Shown here piece after piece: positions 17,396 through 28,689 of a DNA stretch of 64,000 nucleotides. The notes under the pieces are model-generated. The model made no database searches. It was not told the DNA's origin and saw only the letters and a program-made list of their open reading frames with translations. This DNA is from Lyngbya sp. HA4199-MV5. Its GTDB lineage: Bacteria > Cyanobacteriota > Cyanobacteriia > Leptolyngbyales > Leptolyngbyaceae. Within the stretch, counting starts at the first letter, position 1. Every line of letters begins with the position of its first letter. Position numbers and translations under genes: made by a program. The stretch spans positions 1 through 64,000 of the forward strand of contig JAHHHL010000013.1 in the NCBI GenBank assembly GCA_019359375.1, read 5' to 3'.

Positions 17396-19378
17396 CTACA
17401 GCGCAATCCCCCAGGCTGCCAAAACGGTTTTAATGCCTGCCGTAATCGTGGGCAAATAGTTCTCAGAGAACTCCAGCAGCCCATTGCCACGCTTGACGAT
17501 CGTCTCCAACGCATCCAGCGCACCATCCGCACGTTCCAGTAGATCAGGATTCTTGCGATCGCCCCCCAATTTGGCGATCGCGTCTAGATGCTTCAGCGCT
17601 TTCTCTTTGTCTTTTGCATCCAAGCCAGCGTCGGGTGTTTCGATCGCGGCTTTCAATTGCTTCAGCAGGTCTGCCAGTTTCAGCGCTTCGGGGTCTTGCG
17701 TTGCTTCTAATTGACCGAGTGTAAGCGTAAGAGTGCCGCTGATGTCGCCGCCTGCTGAGCCTGTAATGTCTTTGCCTACCACACCGCTAATGTCGCCGCC
17801 TGCGATGCCGCTGATGTCGCCTGTCACATTGGTCAATTCGATGTTGCTGCGTTTGTCTGACATGGTGTCACCTGTAAATTGTGAGTCAGGAGCGTAAATA
17901 ATTTGAGAGTTGGAAGCGTTAATTGACGCTCTGCTGAAACGGTCAGTTTGATAATGAAACAGGTCTCGCAAAAAGGCCAATTGCTCTCGATAGGCGGTGA
18001 GTTGACCTTTAGTATGATCCAGATCTTGCTGCAATGCTTGATCCTTTTCTCGCGGAGGTGCTGCTAGTTGTTGCATGGCTTGGTAGTCTTGCGTGAACTG
18101 CGCGTGCATCGGCGCTTTGTCTGCTGTGAGATTGGCAACGTTCAGTTTAACAAGCCGATCGCCATCGCCCACATCTACCAACGAATGTAGCGACAGGCCT
18201 TCATCCTTATACTCAGTGAGCAAGTTTTTGAGCGCCACATCAAACGCCTGCGCTTCGATGCCATTGCGAAAGAGAAAGTCGAGCGTTTGGGAGAATTGAC
18301 TGACCAGTTTGGCAAAATCTCCTGCCTGAAAGATGCCGCTGGCAGGTCGGCGCTCTTGCTGGTTTGGCTCTAAATAAATGTAGTCACAGCGAACATCATC
18401 GAAACGAGTGGCAGCGTTGATGCCCCAATGTTGAATGCAGGCTCCCGTTAATACGGCATTGGAAAAATTGGTTCCTAACGCCTGAGCGCCTTGCAAACTG
18501 GCTTCTCTTAAGTCCGCATATTGCAAGTCAGCGCCGCTCAAATCTGCTCCACTTAAGTTGGCGCGAGTCAGATCAGCCGCCGCCAAATGAAGATTTTTCA
18601 GATTGGCACCACGGTAATCATGCTTATAGCCATTACGGCTGGTACAAAGCGCTCGAATCGTACTGTCTTGAAAATGCTTGGGGAATTTACAACGGTAAAA
18701 CTTTGCACCAGTCCAATTAACATGATTCAATAAGCACCCAGAGAAGTCAGCATTTTGAAGCACTGCATTAGTAAAATTGGCTTCACTCAAATCCGCATTC
18801 TCGAATCTTGTACCTGGAAGAATCTTCAAAATTTTAAGCAATTCTAAAAAGCCATAGACTCCAAAGCCAAGAATCGCTAATGAGAATAAAAGATAACCCA
18901 TACCTATGGAAAAGAGATCTCGACTATAGCTGCTAGAAAATATTTGTTGAAAGTTAATTTCATTAAAGACAGACACTGCCTTAGTGGCAACTGCAACAGC
19001 CAACGCTAATGTTGTGGCAAAAGCACTACCAATAAGAATGACACCAGCCGCAATACTTTTGGCTAAAGGTTGATTCGCACGCACGAAAAGAACACCTGTC
19101 AAAGCAAATATGATGACAAAAGCCAACGAAGTAGCATAGCCGAATGCAGGGGCATAGCCCAAAGCACCAATTATAGATAAGGGTGCAAACACAGCAGATA
19201 TTGCAACAATTGCTCGACGGACAATAATCTGGGTTTGGGATTGGGCAGTATAAGCCCCTTGAAAATTAGCTTTAGTCAAGTCTGCTCCGCTGAAGTTTGC
19301 GCCGATCAGGTCTTGGTCTTTGAACGATCGGTTTCGCAAGTCGCGGTCACTATAGTCCAGATGTGGCGGTTGGGGCAT
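17396..19378 (-). CDS. Pentapeptide-repeat membrane protein with GDISG repeats
   Basis: 660 residues. A short pentapeptide block (residues 20-42, DLIGANFSGADLTKANF) is followed by four to five hydrophobic helices (50-180). A second, longer pentapeptide block (about 190-310) has repeated A(D/N)LSGADL units, then a mixed helical region with a coiled-coil stretch (EKDQALQQDLDHTKGQ). A third repeat type, GDISG (GGDISGVVGKDITG), spans about 550-585, and a helical C-terminal domain follows. Pentapeptide repeats fold as a right-handed square helix, so two solenoids flanking a membrane domain are expected. Function is unknown; the modular build resembles signalling or effector proteins. Confidence 0.8.
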   Translation of the reverse strand: MPQPPHLDYSDRDLRNRSFKDQDLIGANFSGADLTKANFQGAYTAQSQTQIIVRRAIVAISAVFAPLSIIGALGYAPAFGYATSLAFVIIFALTGVLFVRANQPLAKSIAAGVILIGSAFATTLALAVAVATKAVSVFNEINFQQIFSSSYSRDLFSIGMGYLLFSLAILGFGVYGFLELLKILKILPGTRFENADLSEANFTNAVLQNADFSGCLLNHVNWTGAKFYRCKFPKHFQDSTIRALCTSRNGYKHDYRGANLKNLHLAAADLTRANLSGADLSGADLQYADLREASLQGAQALGTNFSNAVLTGACIQHWGINAATRFDDVRCDYIYLEPNQQERRPASGIFQAGDFAKLVSQFSQTLDFLFRNGIEAQAFDVALKNLLTEYKDEGLSLHSLVDVGDGDRLVKLNVANLTADKAPMHAQFTQDYQAMQQLAAPPREKDQALQQDLDHTKGQLTAYREQLAFLRDLFHYQTDRFSRASINASNSQIIYAPDSQFTGDTMSDKRSNIELTNVTGDISGIAGGDISGVVGKDITGSAGGDISGTLTLTLGQLEATQDPEALKLADLLKQLKAAIETPDAGLDAKDKEKALKHLDAIAKLGGDRKNPDLLERADGALDALETIVKRGNGLLEFSENYLPTITAGIKTVLAAWGIAL

Positions 19379-19466
19379 GGGGTTGCAAAGCGGCAGGTGC
19401 GGCAGGCTTCTCGTTCATTATTGCCTTGCCAAGAGGTTTCGTCATCATAGTGGTCAGGGCTGACGC

Positions 19467-19500
19467 AAACCTCGGAGGTTTATAAAACCTCCGAGGTTTA
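19467..19500. repeat. AACCTCGGAGGTTT palindrome pair
   Basis: AAACCTCGGAGGTTT and its partner AAACCTCCGAGGTTT face each other across TAT, a long hairpin. The same sequence recurs at 43391-43483 (arms further apart) and as a half copy at 35639-35653. Confidence 0.85.
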
Positions 19501-19509
19501 GTCCGAGAC

Positions 19510-19742
19510 AATTGTGATGCATCGCCATACATTGCGATTGGATCACAATTCATTACGAATGGATCGGGTCACATTATCAATCGATCGGGTTGCATTGTGA
19601 ATGCATCGCGTCACATTGCCATTGTGTCGAGTCACAATCCGTTTGTCATGCCTCACATTGCGATTGCGTCGCCTCACATTGCTGTTGCGATCGGTCACAA
19701 TCCTTTTGCCATGCCTGACATTGCTTCTCATTGCCTGACATT
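19510..19742. repeat. 21-bp degenerate tandem array
   Basis: About eleven units of 20-22 bp follow a pattern close to TGCGATTGxATCGxGTCACAT. Units end in CACAT, CACAAT or GACAT, and the middle often holds a GATCG core. The array fills most of the gap between the pentapeptide gene and valS. Units differ by several bases, so there is no identical repeat and no spacer. Both strands are open in one frame because 21 is divisible by three, but no coding signal is seen. Confidence 0.8.
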
Positions 19743-19817
19743 GGTTTGGTCAGCCCCGATCGTGCCTTCCTCAACCGCGGCGTTAATGAAGAGACGCACA
19801 CCGCTTGAGAAGACGGT

Positions 19818-19892
19818 ACTGCCTCCTGCCTTCTGCCTCCTGCCCTCTGCCCTCTGCCTTCTACCCTCTGCCTCCTGCCCTCTGCCTCCTCC
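19818..19892. repeat. CTGCCTC heptamer run upstream of valS
   Basis: Ten or so CTGCCTY/CTGCCCT units in tandem lie about 75 bp before the valS start. Confidence 0.88.
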
Positions 19893-19965
19893 CCTCACCA
19901 TCCATTCGCATCCCAACCGCACATCATGGCAGAATGTATCAAAGTTAAATACACACGCTGCTCAC

Positions 19966-22848
<2,883 letters not shown>

Positions 22849-22996
22849 TATAGCGGTTCTTGAGCAGGTGAAGTACAGTCTCAGCAAGGCAGAAGGCAGA
22901 GGGCAGAGGGCAGAAGGTAAGAGAGGTGAGAATTTCCTTCTGCCTTCTGCCTTAAAACCCCAAAACTCATACATTACTAAAATGGAAACTGCTATA
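22849..22996. mobile_element. MITE-like element abutting the valS stop codon
   Basis: The element begins TATAGCGGTT immediately after the valS TGA and ends AACTGCTATA, giving 10-bp terminal inverted repeats (9 of 10 match). The interior starts TGAGCAGGTGAAGTACAG and then contains GGCAGAA heptamers. A related sequence (CTGTACTTCACTTGATT, then TGCTGTA) lies at about 41412-41438. Confidence 0.6.
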
Positions 22997-23018
22997 CCTG
23001 CTGTGCCAGCGCTTCACC

Positions 23019-23867
23019 ATGTCTTTCGACAATCTCTGTAAACTCCTGGCAGAAAAATACCCCGATCGCTTTATCACCTGGCTTTTAGGGGAAACGCCTG
23101 CCTCCGTCAGCGTGCTCAAAACTGAGTTGAGCATTGAACCCATTCGAGCCGATGCCGTCACGCTGTTGCAAACAGACCAACGCATTGTGCATCTGGAATT
23201 CCAGACCAGAATTGAGTCCAATCCTCCGCTGCCGCTCCGAATGTTGGACTATTGGGTCAGACTCTATCGGCTGTATCGCCTACCCATAAGCCAGGTTGTG
23301 ATTTTACTCCTGCCGCCATCGGATCTGGCAGAAATTGAAGCTGTATTCACAGTTGAGTCAACCCGTCATGAGTATCAAGTTCTGAGACTTTGGGAGCAAG
23401 ACCCGACGATTTTCCTGCATGATACAGCCTTGCTGCCTTTCGCCTCTTTAGCTGCAATGTCTAACCCATTGCAGTTGTTGCAGCAGGTAGCACAAGTGAC
23501 GAGTGAGATAGAATCAACTCAACAACGACAGGAGGTTTCCGGCTATGCTCAACTGTTGGCGGGGTTGAAGTTTGACAAGCCGTTGATTCGACAGGTGTTT
23601 ATGGAGGGAGCTATGCGAGAATCGGTTATTTATCAGGAAATTCTTCAAGAAGGCAGACAGGAAGGCAGACAGGAAGGCAGACAGGAAGGTAGGCGAGAAG
23701 AAGGGCTGGCATTAGTAATGCTGTTGCTGGAACAACGGGTTGGGCAGTTGCCGGATGAACTGCACGATCGCCTCTTAACCCTTGATCTCCCCCAGCTTGA
23801 AGCCCTGGCAGTCGCGCTGCTCAACTTTTCTAACGTTTCAGATTTGGTGACCTGGTTGGAACAGTAA
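23019..23867 (+). CDS. Rpn/DUF4351-type nuclease-like protein
   Basis: The N-terminal 100 residues show the PD-(D/E)xK-like pattern of this family (IRADAVTLL, then IVHLEFQTRIESNPPLPLRM, then a YWVRLYRLY helix). The C-terminal region after residue 200 contains four tandem QEGR units encoded by 12-bp repeats (GGCAGACAGGAA, 23651-23694), then a DUF4351-like helical end (LLLEQRVGQLPDELHDRLLT). Related proteins (RpnA type) stimulate recombination and have nuclease activity; many copies exist per cyanobacterial genome. Follows valS at 170 bp with a MITE-like element between. Confidence 0.85.
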   Translation: MSFDNLCKLLAEKYPDRFITWLLGETPASVSVLKTELSIEPIRADAVTLLQTDQRIVHLEFQTRIESNPPLPLRMLDYWVRLYRLYRLPISQVVILLLPPSDLAEIEAVFTVESTRHEYQVLRLWEQDPTIFLHDTALLPFASLAAMSNPLQLLQQVAQVTSEIESTQQRQEVSGYAQLLAGLKFDKPLIRQVFMEGAMRESVIYQEILQEGRQEGRQEGRQEGRREEGLALVMLLLEQRVGQLPDELHDRLLTLDLPQLEALAVALLNFSNVSDLVTWLEQ

Positions 23868-23880
23868 GGCGATCGCTCTC

Positions 23881-23910
23881 ACTTCACCTCATCACAAATA
23901 GGGCAATCGT
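23881..23910. repeat. Left direct repeat around the RelE-like pair
   Basis: CACTTCACCTCATCACAAAT then AGGGCAATCG. It matches the copy at 24541-24570 in 27 of 30 positions, 660 bp away. On the minus strand both copies end an open frame with PICD(E/G)VK and stop, so they may be tails of a lost gene. Confidence 0.8.
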
Positions 23911-23968
23911 TCTCTTTCACATTAGGATTGTCGGTCAAATAACCCCGCACCCAGTTGCTTAGGATGAC

Positions 23969-24238
23969 TCAATAGAGCTGATCATAACTACCAATATCGA
24001 CAAACACGACGTTCCCATTCTCAGTGAAGTAGAACAGTACTCTCTCGTCGTAATCGATGCTGAAGCTCCACATCTCCTTGAGCTTACCTGATAGTTTATG
24101 CGTCTTTAAACCTTGATCAAACGGATCGATCGTAAACTGCTCTACCTTCTGCCAGAATCTTGCTTCTAACTCCGCGTTGCCTCTAATTCGCTTCTTAAAA
24201 GCACGACGAAAAGATGTGCTGAAACTAACGTCGGTCAT
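23969..24238 (-). CDS. RelE/YafQ-like toxin
   Basis: 89 residues: FSTSFRRAFKKRIRGNAELE, HKLSGKLKEMWSFSIDYDER and VFVDIGSYDQLY. This is the typical RelE/YafQ fold sequence with basic residues and the G-x-x-D-x-x-Y end. The start overlaps the antitoxin stop by 4 bp. The family cleaves mRNA, usually at the ribosome. Confidence 0.9.
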   Translation of the reverse strand: MTDVSFSTSFRRAFKKRIRGNAELEARFWQKVEQFTIDPFDQGLKTHKLSGKLKEMWSFSIDYDERVLFYFTENGNVVFVDIGSYDQLY

Positions 24239-24456
24239 TCGTCTTCGATTAGTTGTTTAAGTTCAGCAAGATGAGAAGCAAATTTTAGTTCGCCGTTACG
24301 CTCTTCTACCTGTGCGGCTTGAAAGTTTTCATAAAACTCTGATCGACGCTCTTCGCGTAGATATTGCTGCAACAGCAGTTGAATTTCTTGTTTTTCTGCC
24401 ACCGAAAGCGCTTTGATGGCTTCGACCACATCGCTGAAACTCATAGCCTGAAACAC
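24235..24456 (-). CDS. Antitoxin of the RelE-like pair
   Basis: 73 residues: SFSDVVEAIKALSVAEKQEI, LLLQQYLREERRSEFYENF and a C-terminal acidic tail, with a 4-bp overlap with the toxin. It resembles the orphan antitoxin at 17002-17229 in layout (I-AL-S-EK/EEQ motif), so the two are likely distant relatives. The whole pair lies between direct repeats at 23881 and 24541. Confidence 0.82.
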   Translation of the reverse strand: MFQAMSFSDVVEAIKALSVAEKQEIQLLLQQYLREERRSEFYENFQAAQVEERNGELKFASHLAELKQLIEDE

Positions 24457-24540
24457 CCGTGAGTGCTTACCTGCTTAATCTAACACGACGATCGCAACCC
24501 AGATGAACGATCGCCCCTAGCCTACCCGCGATCGCGCTGT

Positions 24541-24570
24541 CACTTCACACCATCACAAATAGGGCGATCG
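24541..24570. repeat. Right direct repeat around the RelE-like pair
   Basis: CACTTCACACCATCACAAAT then AGGGCGATCG. It pairs with 23881-23910, and the toxin-antitoxin genes lie exactly between the two. Confidence 0.8.
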
Positions 24571-24680
24571 CTTTGAATCTTTAACGCATCTCTTAGGCAA
24601 TCTAACATCTGCTCTACCTTACTAATGTGTGTTTCTCCTTTTACTGCGTGGGGAATACTCAAGGGAGTCGATCGAGAAAA

Positions 24681-25544
24681 ATGATGAGCAGCATCGTACA
24701 GACGCAAAAACTAGGGATCGTTGATTTCGTCAAAATGATCCACGACGGACATCCTGAATACTCCCTTCTAGCAGTGAAAGCATCGATCGATGACGTTGTG
24801 CAGGCATTAATCGACCTGCGAGAAGGTCTGACGAAGCGCGATAAGCATGATTGGCGCACGATGAAATACAAGGAGTACCGGATTCAATCGCGTCAAGTGG
24901 GGTGGGAGAAAAACATCACACTCAAACCCTGTCCTGACAGTGATGAAGAGGAATACCCTGATGGTGAAATGTTAGAACCAGGCATACCCATCCTGCAAGT
25001 GCGTGGTACAGAGTGGACAGTTGTAATTCGATCACTCTCCTGGTTGGACATGGATGAAATTGAAGACGTTCCTAACGAAGCAAAAGCGCTCTCTGCGAGG
25101 TTTCAGACCAAAGCCATTACATTGATGGAAGAAGACACGTCTGTTTCAATAGGCTACGACCTCTTTGAGAATGGTGAGTCGGTAGAACGATTTGAAGCAG
25201 CGGATGACGTTCACTTCAAATCTAAACTGCGGGAAGCACCTGAAAACTTACCAAAATCTGACGAGGACGAGGACGAAGAATACAACCCTGACGAGGATGA
25301 CTTTGATGACGACACCGAACAGGAGTATAACGTCGCCACTCAATCGAGAGTCGTTTTTATCAACGAGTTTTTCTCCGAGTTAGGTATTTACCTTCCAGCA
25401 GTTTGGTACGACACCGAAAACGGTCAGCCAGCGCTGCAAGTAATGTCGTCGTCTGAAGGCACCATCGTGCGGGCAGATTGGCTCACTCTCAAAGAAGAAT
25501 GGACAACTGACGTTGAGCAACCGGACGACGATGATGCAGCCTAA
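24681..25544 (+). CDS. Acidic hypothetical protein coupled to an ankyrin protein
   Basis: About 287 residues, not recognised. The N-terminal part (IVDFVKMIHDGHPEYSLLAV, then ASIDDVVQALIDLR) and the WTVVIRSLSW strand suggest a mixed alpha/beta fold. Residues about 200-235 are a strongly acidic linker (DEDEDEEYNPDEDDFDDD), followed by a second folded part (VVFINEFFSELGIYLPAVWY) and an acidic end. ATG 24681 is used; the upstream in-frame sequence has no ribosome site. Its 3' end overlaps the start of the ankyrin gene by 14 bp, so the two are translationally coupled and probably act together. Confidence 0.72.
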   Translation: MMSSIVQTQKLGIVDFVKMIHDGHPEYSLLAVKASIDDVVQALIDLREGLTKRDKHDWRTMKYKEYRIQSRQVGWEKNITLKPCPDSDEEEYPDGEMLEPGIPILQVRGTEWTVVIRSLSWLDMDEIEDVPNEAKALSARFQTKAITLMEEDTSVSIGYDLFENGESVERFEAADDVHFKSKLREAPENLPKSDEDEDEEYNPDEDDFDDDTEQEYNVATQSRVVFINEFFSELGIYLPAVWYDTENGQPALQVMSSSEGTIVRADWLTLKEEWTTDVEQPDDDDAA

Positions 25545-26649
25545 TCTTAATGACATCATTGGCATGGTCTTTGATGCGATCACGGGGGAAGATGCTACGC
25601 CAACCGTCTCCGAAGCAGAAGCAAAAGCGGAGTTCGATCGGCTGTCGATCGCGGCTCAAGCAGGTGATACGGAACTCTTTCACGCCCTCGTCGCCGCAGA
25701 AAACCAACGGCAGCGCAAAAAGAGTGATCCGTCTCTTCTCATGAGTGCTGTCATGGCAGGACGAACCGACGTTGTGCGTGCCCTCATTGCAGCAGGTGCC
25801 GATGTCAACGCGAAAGTGGAAATGTTTTTCACCTTTGATGCTCTAGAGACGGCTGTTGACAAAGGCTATACCGAGATTGTGAAGCTCCTTTTAGACGCTG
25901 GCGCAGACCCAAACTGGAACAACCAGAATCCGGGTCTATGCCCAATTCGCAAAGCCTGCGAGAAGGGGCACACTGACATTGTGCGGTTGCTCATTCATGC
26001 AGGTGCAGCGGTGAAGTTTGACACTGGCTTTCGCCTCTTAGTAGATGCGGCGGAGAAGAGTAGTCAGCCTGAAATTATTCAGCTTTTGATTGATGCTGGC
26101 TGCAATGTCAATACTCGCAACTATCAGAGTGATACACCCCTGACTGCCGCCTGTCGTCGGGCACGGGTCAGCATTGTTCACACCCTCATTGCCGCAAAAG
26201 CAAATGTGAACAAGGTGGGAATGCATGATATGGCTCCCCTTGTCACCGTCTTTCTCGCGCCGAAGATGAATGAAGCGCTGGCAGGACACGGGCTGGCTGA
26301 GTCAGAGTCCGATGTACCGCAAAAAATTACCCAAATTGTAAACGCTCTAGTGACGGCAGGTGCCGACGTGAATGTTTACGATGTCATGGGCAAAACCGCT
26401 TTGATGCTGGCGATCGAGCAACGCAATTTTGATGCGGCTCAAGTATTGCTTAACGCAGGTGCCAATGTAAACGCCGTCATGCATCCTAACCGGGACAGCA
26501 TTTTTGTACGAGAGGCAACGATCGTCTGCGATTCTGCCTTGCATCTTGCTGCCAAAGCAAACGATACCGATGCGATCGCGCTTCTATTGAACGCAGGTGC
26601 TGATCCACAGCTTCTCAATAGTGATGGCATCCCTGCACTAAAGCCTTAA
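25531..26649 (+). CDS. Ankyrin repeat protein
   Basis: The 372-residue protein contains seven or more ankyrin repeats, recognisable by D(V/I)VRALIAAGADVNA, EIVKLLLDAGADPNW, DIVRLLIHAGA, IVNALVTAGADVNVYD and ALLLNAGADPQLLN. The first 40 residues (LNDIIGMVFDAITGEDA) are not repeats. ATG 25531 or 25534 lies inside the 3' end of the preceding acidic gene. Ankyrin proteins bind other proteins; the partner here may be the acidic product (inference). Confidence 0.88.
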   Translation: MMQPNLNDIIGMVFDAITGEDATPTVSEAEAKAEFDRLSIAAQAGDTELFHALVAAENQRQRKKSDPSLLMSAVMAGRTDVVRALIAAGADVNAKVEMFFTFDALETAVDKGYTEIVKLLLDAGADPNWNNQNPGLCPIRKACEKGHTDIVRLLIHAGAAVKFDTGFRLLVDAAEKSSQPEIIQLLIDAGCNVNTRNYQSDTPLTAACRRARVSIVHTLIAAKANVNKVGMHDMAPLVTVFLAPKMNEALAGHGLAESESDVPQKITQIVNALVTAGADVNVYDVMGKTALMLAIEQRNFDAAQVLLNAGANVNAVMHPNRDSIFVREATIVCDSALHLAAKANDTDAIALLLNAGADPQLLNSDGIPALKP

Positions 26650-27058
26650 ACCTCAAATGTTTGCAGCCTTCTCATCTGCGATATAGCCTCATCGCGCCTC
26701 AGTCATACCATCCTGCTCCACAGATCGCTACAATGCCAAAGGCGTTCCTTAGTACAGGTCACCGTAAGAGGGGTACGGAAATCAAGCGGCTTTGGCAGGC
26801 GTTGGTTGAGGATCACATTTTGCCATGATTTTTGGCTCTAAGTGAAGTTAATGCTTGTTAGCTCTTGAACATCGTGTAATCGTTGATCAGCAGTATACAT
26901 TTAGCTGCAGATGACCATCTGTGTCAATTGCGCCCATCAAGGTAAATGTTTTCATTCTTTCCACTGTGTCAAGTGATGCAATTTTAGCAAAGGATTTTTG
27001 AGCGATTGACCATTCTCAAATTTTAAAGGAGCGATCGTCCCCTACCATACGGGTTAAA
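26650..27058. other. Intergenic stretch, no clear gene
   Basis: Between the ankyrin gene and the converging GH57 gene. A 31-codon frame at 26733-26828 ends RGTEIKRLWQALVEDHILP, which looks like a protein tail, but there is no ribosome site. Nothing else is recognisable: no strong hairpin, no heptamer block. Confidence 0.5.
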
Positions 27059-28561
27059 TTAGCCGATCGCCGCTTCTCCTTGCTCATAAAAGGCACGAGC
27101 GTAATCAGTCCAGGCACCCTGTCCCCAGTAGCGGAAGCAGCTTGTTTGCAGCAGCAGGTTATACAGCAACGCTTTGCGGTAGCGAGTTGACTGCGTGACA
27201 GGTGTTTGTCCTGGTTCGGATGGTGCTTGCAGAAGCGGATCGAAGGTTTGGTGGAAGTGAGCGCTGAGTTGGTTCATGGGGGTCAGCACGTTGTCGTAAT
27301 CTTTGACCCAACTGCGATTGTTCGTCCACGAGGAACCTTCCATGTGGAAGTTGGGATTTTCTTGCTTGATCGCCCCGATCGCCGCTTCAACGGCTTCTGG
27401 TGTGCTCTTTTCGGGTGAGACACGCTGCCAGATTTGGTGTTGCCCGATCGCCTGACAGGTCGGAAAATCTTCTGCCTTCACACCTGCGGCTTCCAGTAAT
27501 TCCAGATATTCGGTGCCGTTCACGCCCACAACGCCCGATCTACCACCATTTTCTGCCATCTGATACCAGGCTTGTTTGAACGCAGGTGGAAATTCGTTCA
27601 TCATTACGCCACCGTTTTCACCATCGCCAATTTGCGAGACGATCGGGGGAATGGCGATGCCGTTGAGCGATCGACGGGACAGCGTTTTTGCTTCGTAGTA
27701 GGGCTGCATTTGCGCGACCAGCTTTGTATCTGACCCCTGCGTTTTAATCAGCACGGTAATGCTCACGGTTTCACCATGTGAATTACGGGCAATGAGTTGA
27801 TGGGGCAAATGCTTGTCTTGCAAAGGTTCTCCCTGAAGCGTTTCAACCGAATGTTCCTGCACCAGCAGCCAACGGTAGCCACATTCTTTCAGCGCTTTGA
27901 CCAAGGCATACAGCGTATCGGGTTGGTTGGGCAGATGCATTTCTGGCGGTGAAAAGCCCTTCACACGCGCCAACGCCTCCCAACCAAACACCGCTGCAAA
28001 GTAGTGCTGCCATGCCTGAATGTGCAGCTTGATATCGGGGATGGGCGTAGAAGGAACAACGGAATGGCTCCACATCGTTCCTAACCACTCGACGTAAGGT
28101 TGATAGGTGGGGTCGCAGGTGATGCGCTTCAGGTTATCGATAACATCGCCGCGCCCCATTTGCCGCAGCCCCCACAGCAGATTGCCAGAATAATCCAGCA
28201 TGACGTGGGGATTACAACCATTGCCCACCAATTCGGGGATGAAGTCGCCCATACGGGAGTAGCACCAGGCAAACGTGCCTGCATTGTGGTTGTCGCCTTC
28301 ACCAGAATGCTCGAACATGTGTTGCAGATGACCGATCGCCGCTCCATTCCAGCCAGTGGGAACGGTCGGCTGGTGCATGTGCAGGGCGATCGCAAATGTT
28401 GCCGTCAGGTCATCCAGACGTAGATTGGTTGTGGGCAGAAAAACAGAACGATGTTCGCTGGTGACTGCCTGCACGTCTGCTTCCCAGCCAGAAATGTTGG
28501 GCAAATCGTCAATCAGTTCAGGAATGGGTGCTGGTTTGATAGTCAATGTGGAGGAAACCAT
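27059..28561 (-). CDS. Glycoside hydrolase family 57 protein
   Basis: 500 residues. Seen: FAIALHMHQPTVP (the GH57 N-terminal strand with H-x-H), GTMWSHSVVPSTPIPDIKLH, FSPPEMHLPNQPD with the probable catalytic glutamate in PPEMHLP, YRWLLVQEHSVE, and MNEFPPAF. GH57 enzymes act on alpha-glucans (amylases, branching or 4-alpha-glucanotransferases). This subgroup, with the SHSVVPSTP segment, is cyanobacterial and its exact substrate is not known to me. Monocistronic. Confidence 0.88.
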   Translation of the reverse strand: MVSSTLTIKPAPIPELIDDLPNISGWEADVQAVTSEHRSVFLPTTNLRLDDLTATFAIALHMHQPTVPTGWNGAAIGHLQHMFEHSGEGDNHNAGTFAWCYSRMGDFIPELVGNGCNPHVMLDYSGNLLWGLRQMGRGDVIDNLKRITCDPTYQPYVEWLGTMWSHSVVPSTPIPDIKLHIQAWQHYFAAVFGWEALARVKGFSPPEMHLPNQPDTLYALVKALKECGYRWLLVQEHSVETLQGEPLQDKHLPHQLIARNSHGETVSITVLIKTQGSDTKLVAQMQPYYEAKTLSRRSLNGIAIPPIVSQIGDGENGGVMMNEFPPAFKQAWYQMAENGGRSGVVGVNGTEYLELLEAAGVKAEDFPTCQAIGQHQIWQRVSPEKSTPEAVEAAIGAIKQENPNFHMEGSSWTNNRSWVKDYDNVLTPMNQLSAHFHQTFDPLLQAPSEPGQTPVTQSTRYRKALLYNLLLQTSCFRYWGQGAWTDYARAFYEQGEAAIG

Positions 28562-28651
28562 AGGAAGCTTTGGGGTAAGTGGATGGGCGGTAAGCTGGCA
28601 ACCGATCGTGACACTTCACACTAACGCAGATTGAGTGTATCTAAACTCGTT

Positions 28652-28688
28652 TGAGCAGGCAGAAGGCAGAAGGCAGGAGGCAGAAGGA
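28652..28688. repeat. GGCAGAA heptamer run
   Basis: Five GGCAGAA/GGCAGGA units lie between the GH57 promoter side and the SGNH hydrolase 3' end. Confidence 0.85.
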
Positions 28689-28689
28689 G

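Noticed and set aside
19510-19742. Possible CRISPR array
   Set aside because: Units are directly adjacent, 20-22 bp, all degenerate and without unique spacers; no cas gene in the window.
19597-19965. Upstream extension of valS by 123 residues
   Set aside because: The extension consists of the 21-bp array and heptamers; homologues start near [15 protein letters not shown].
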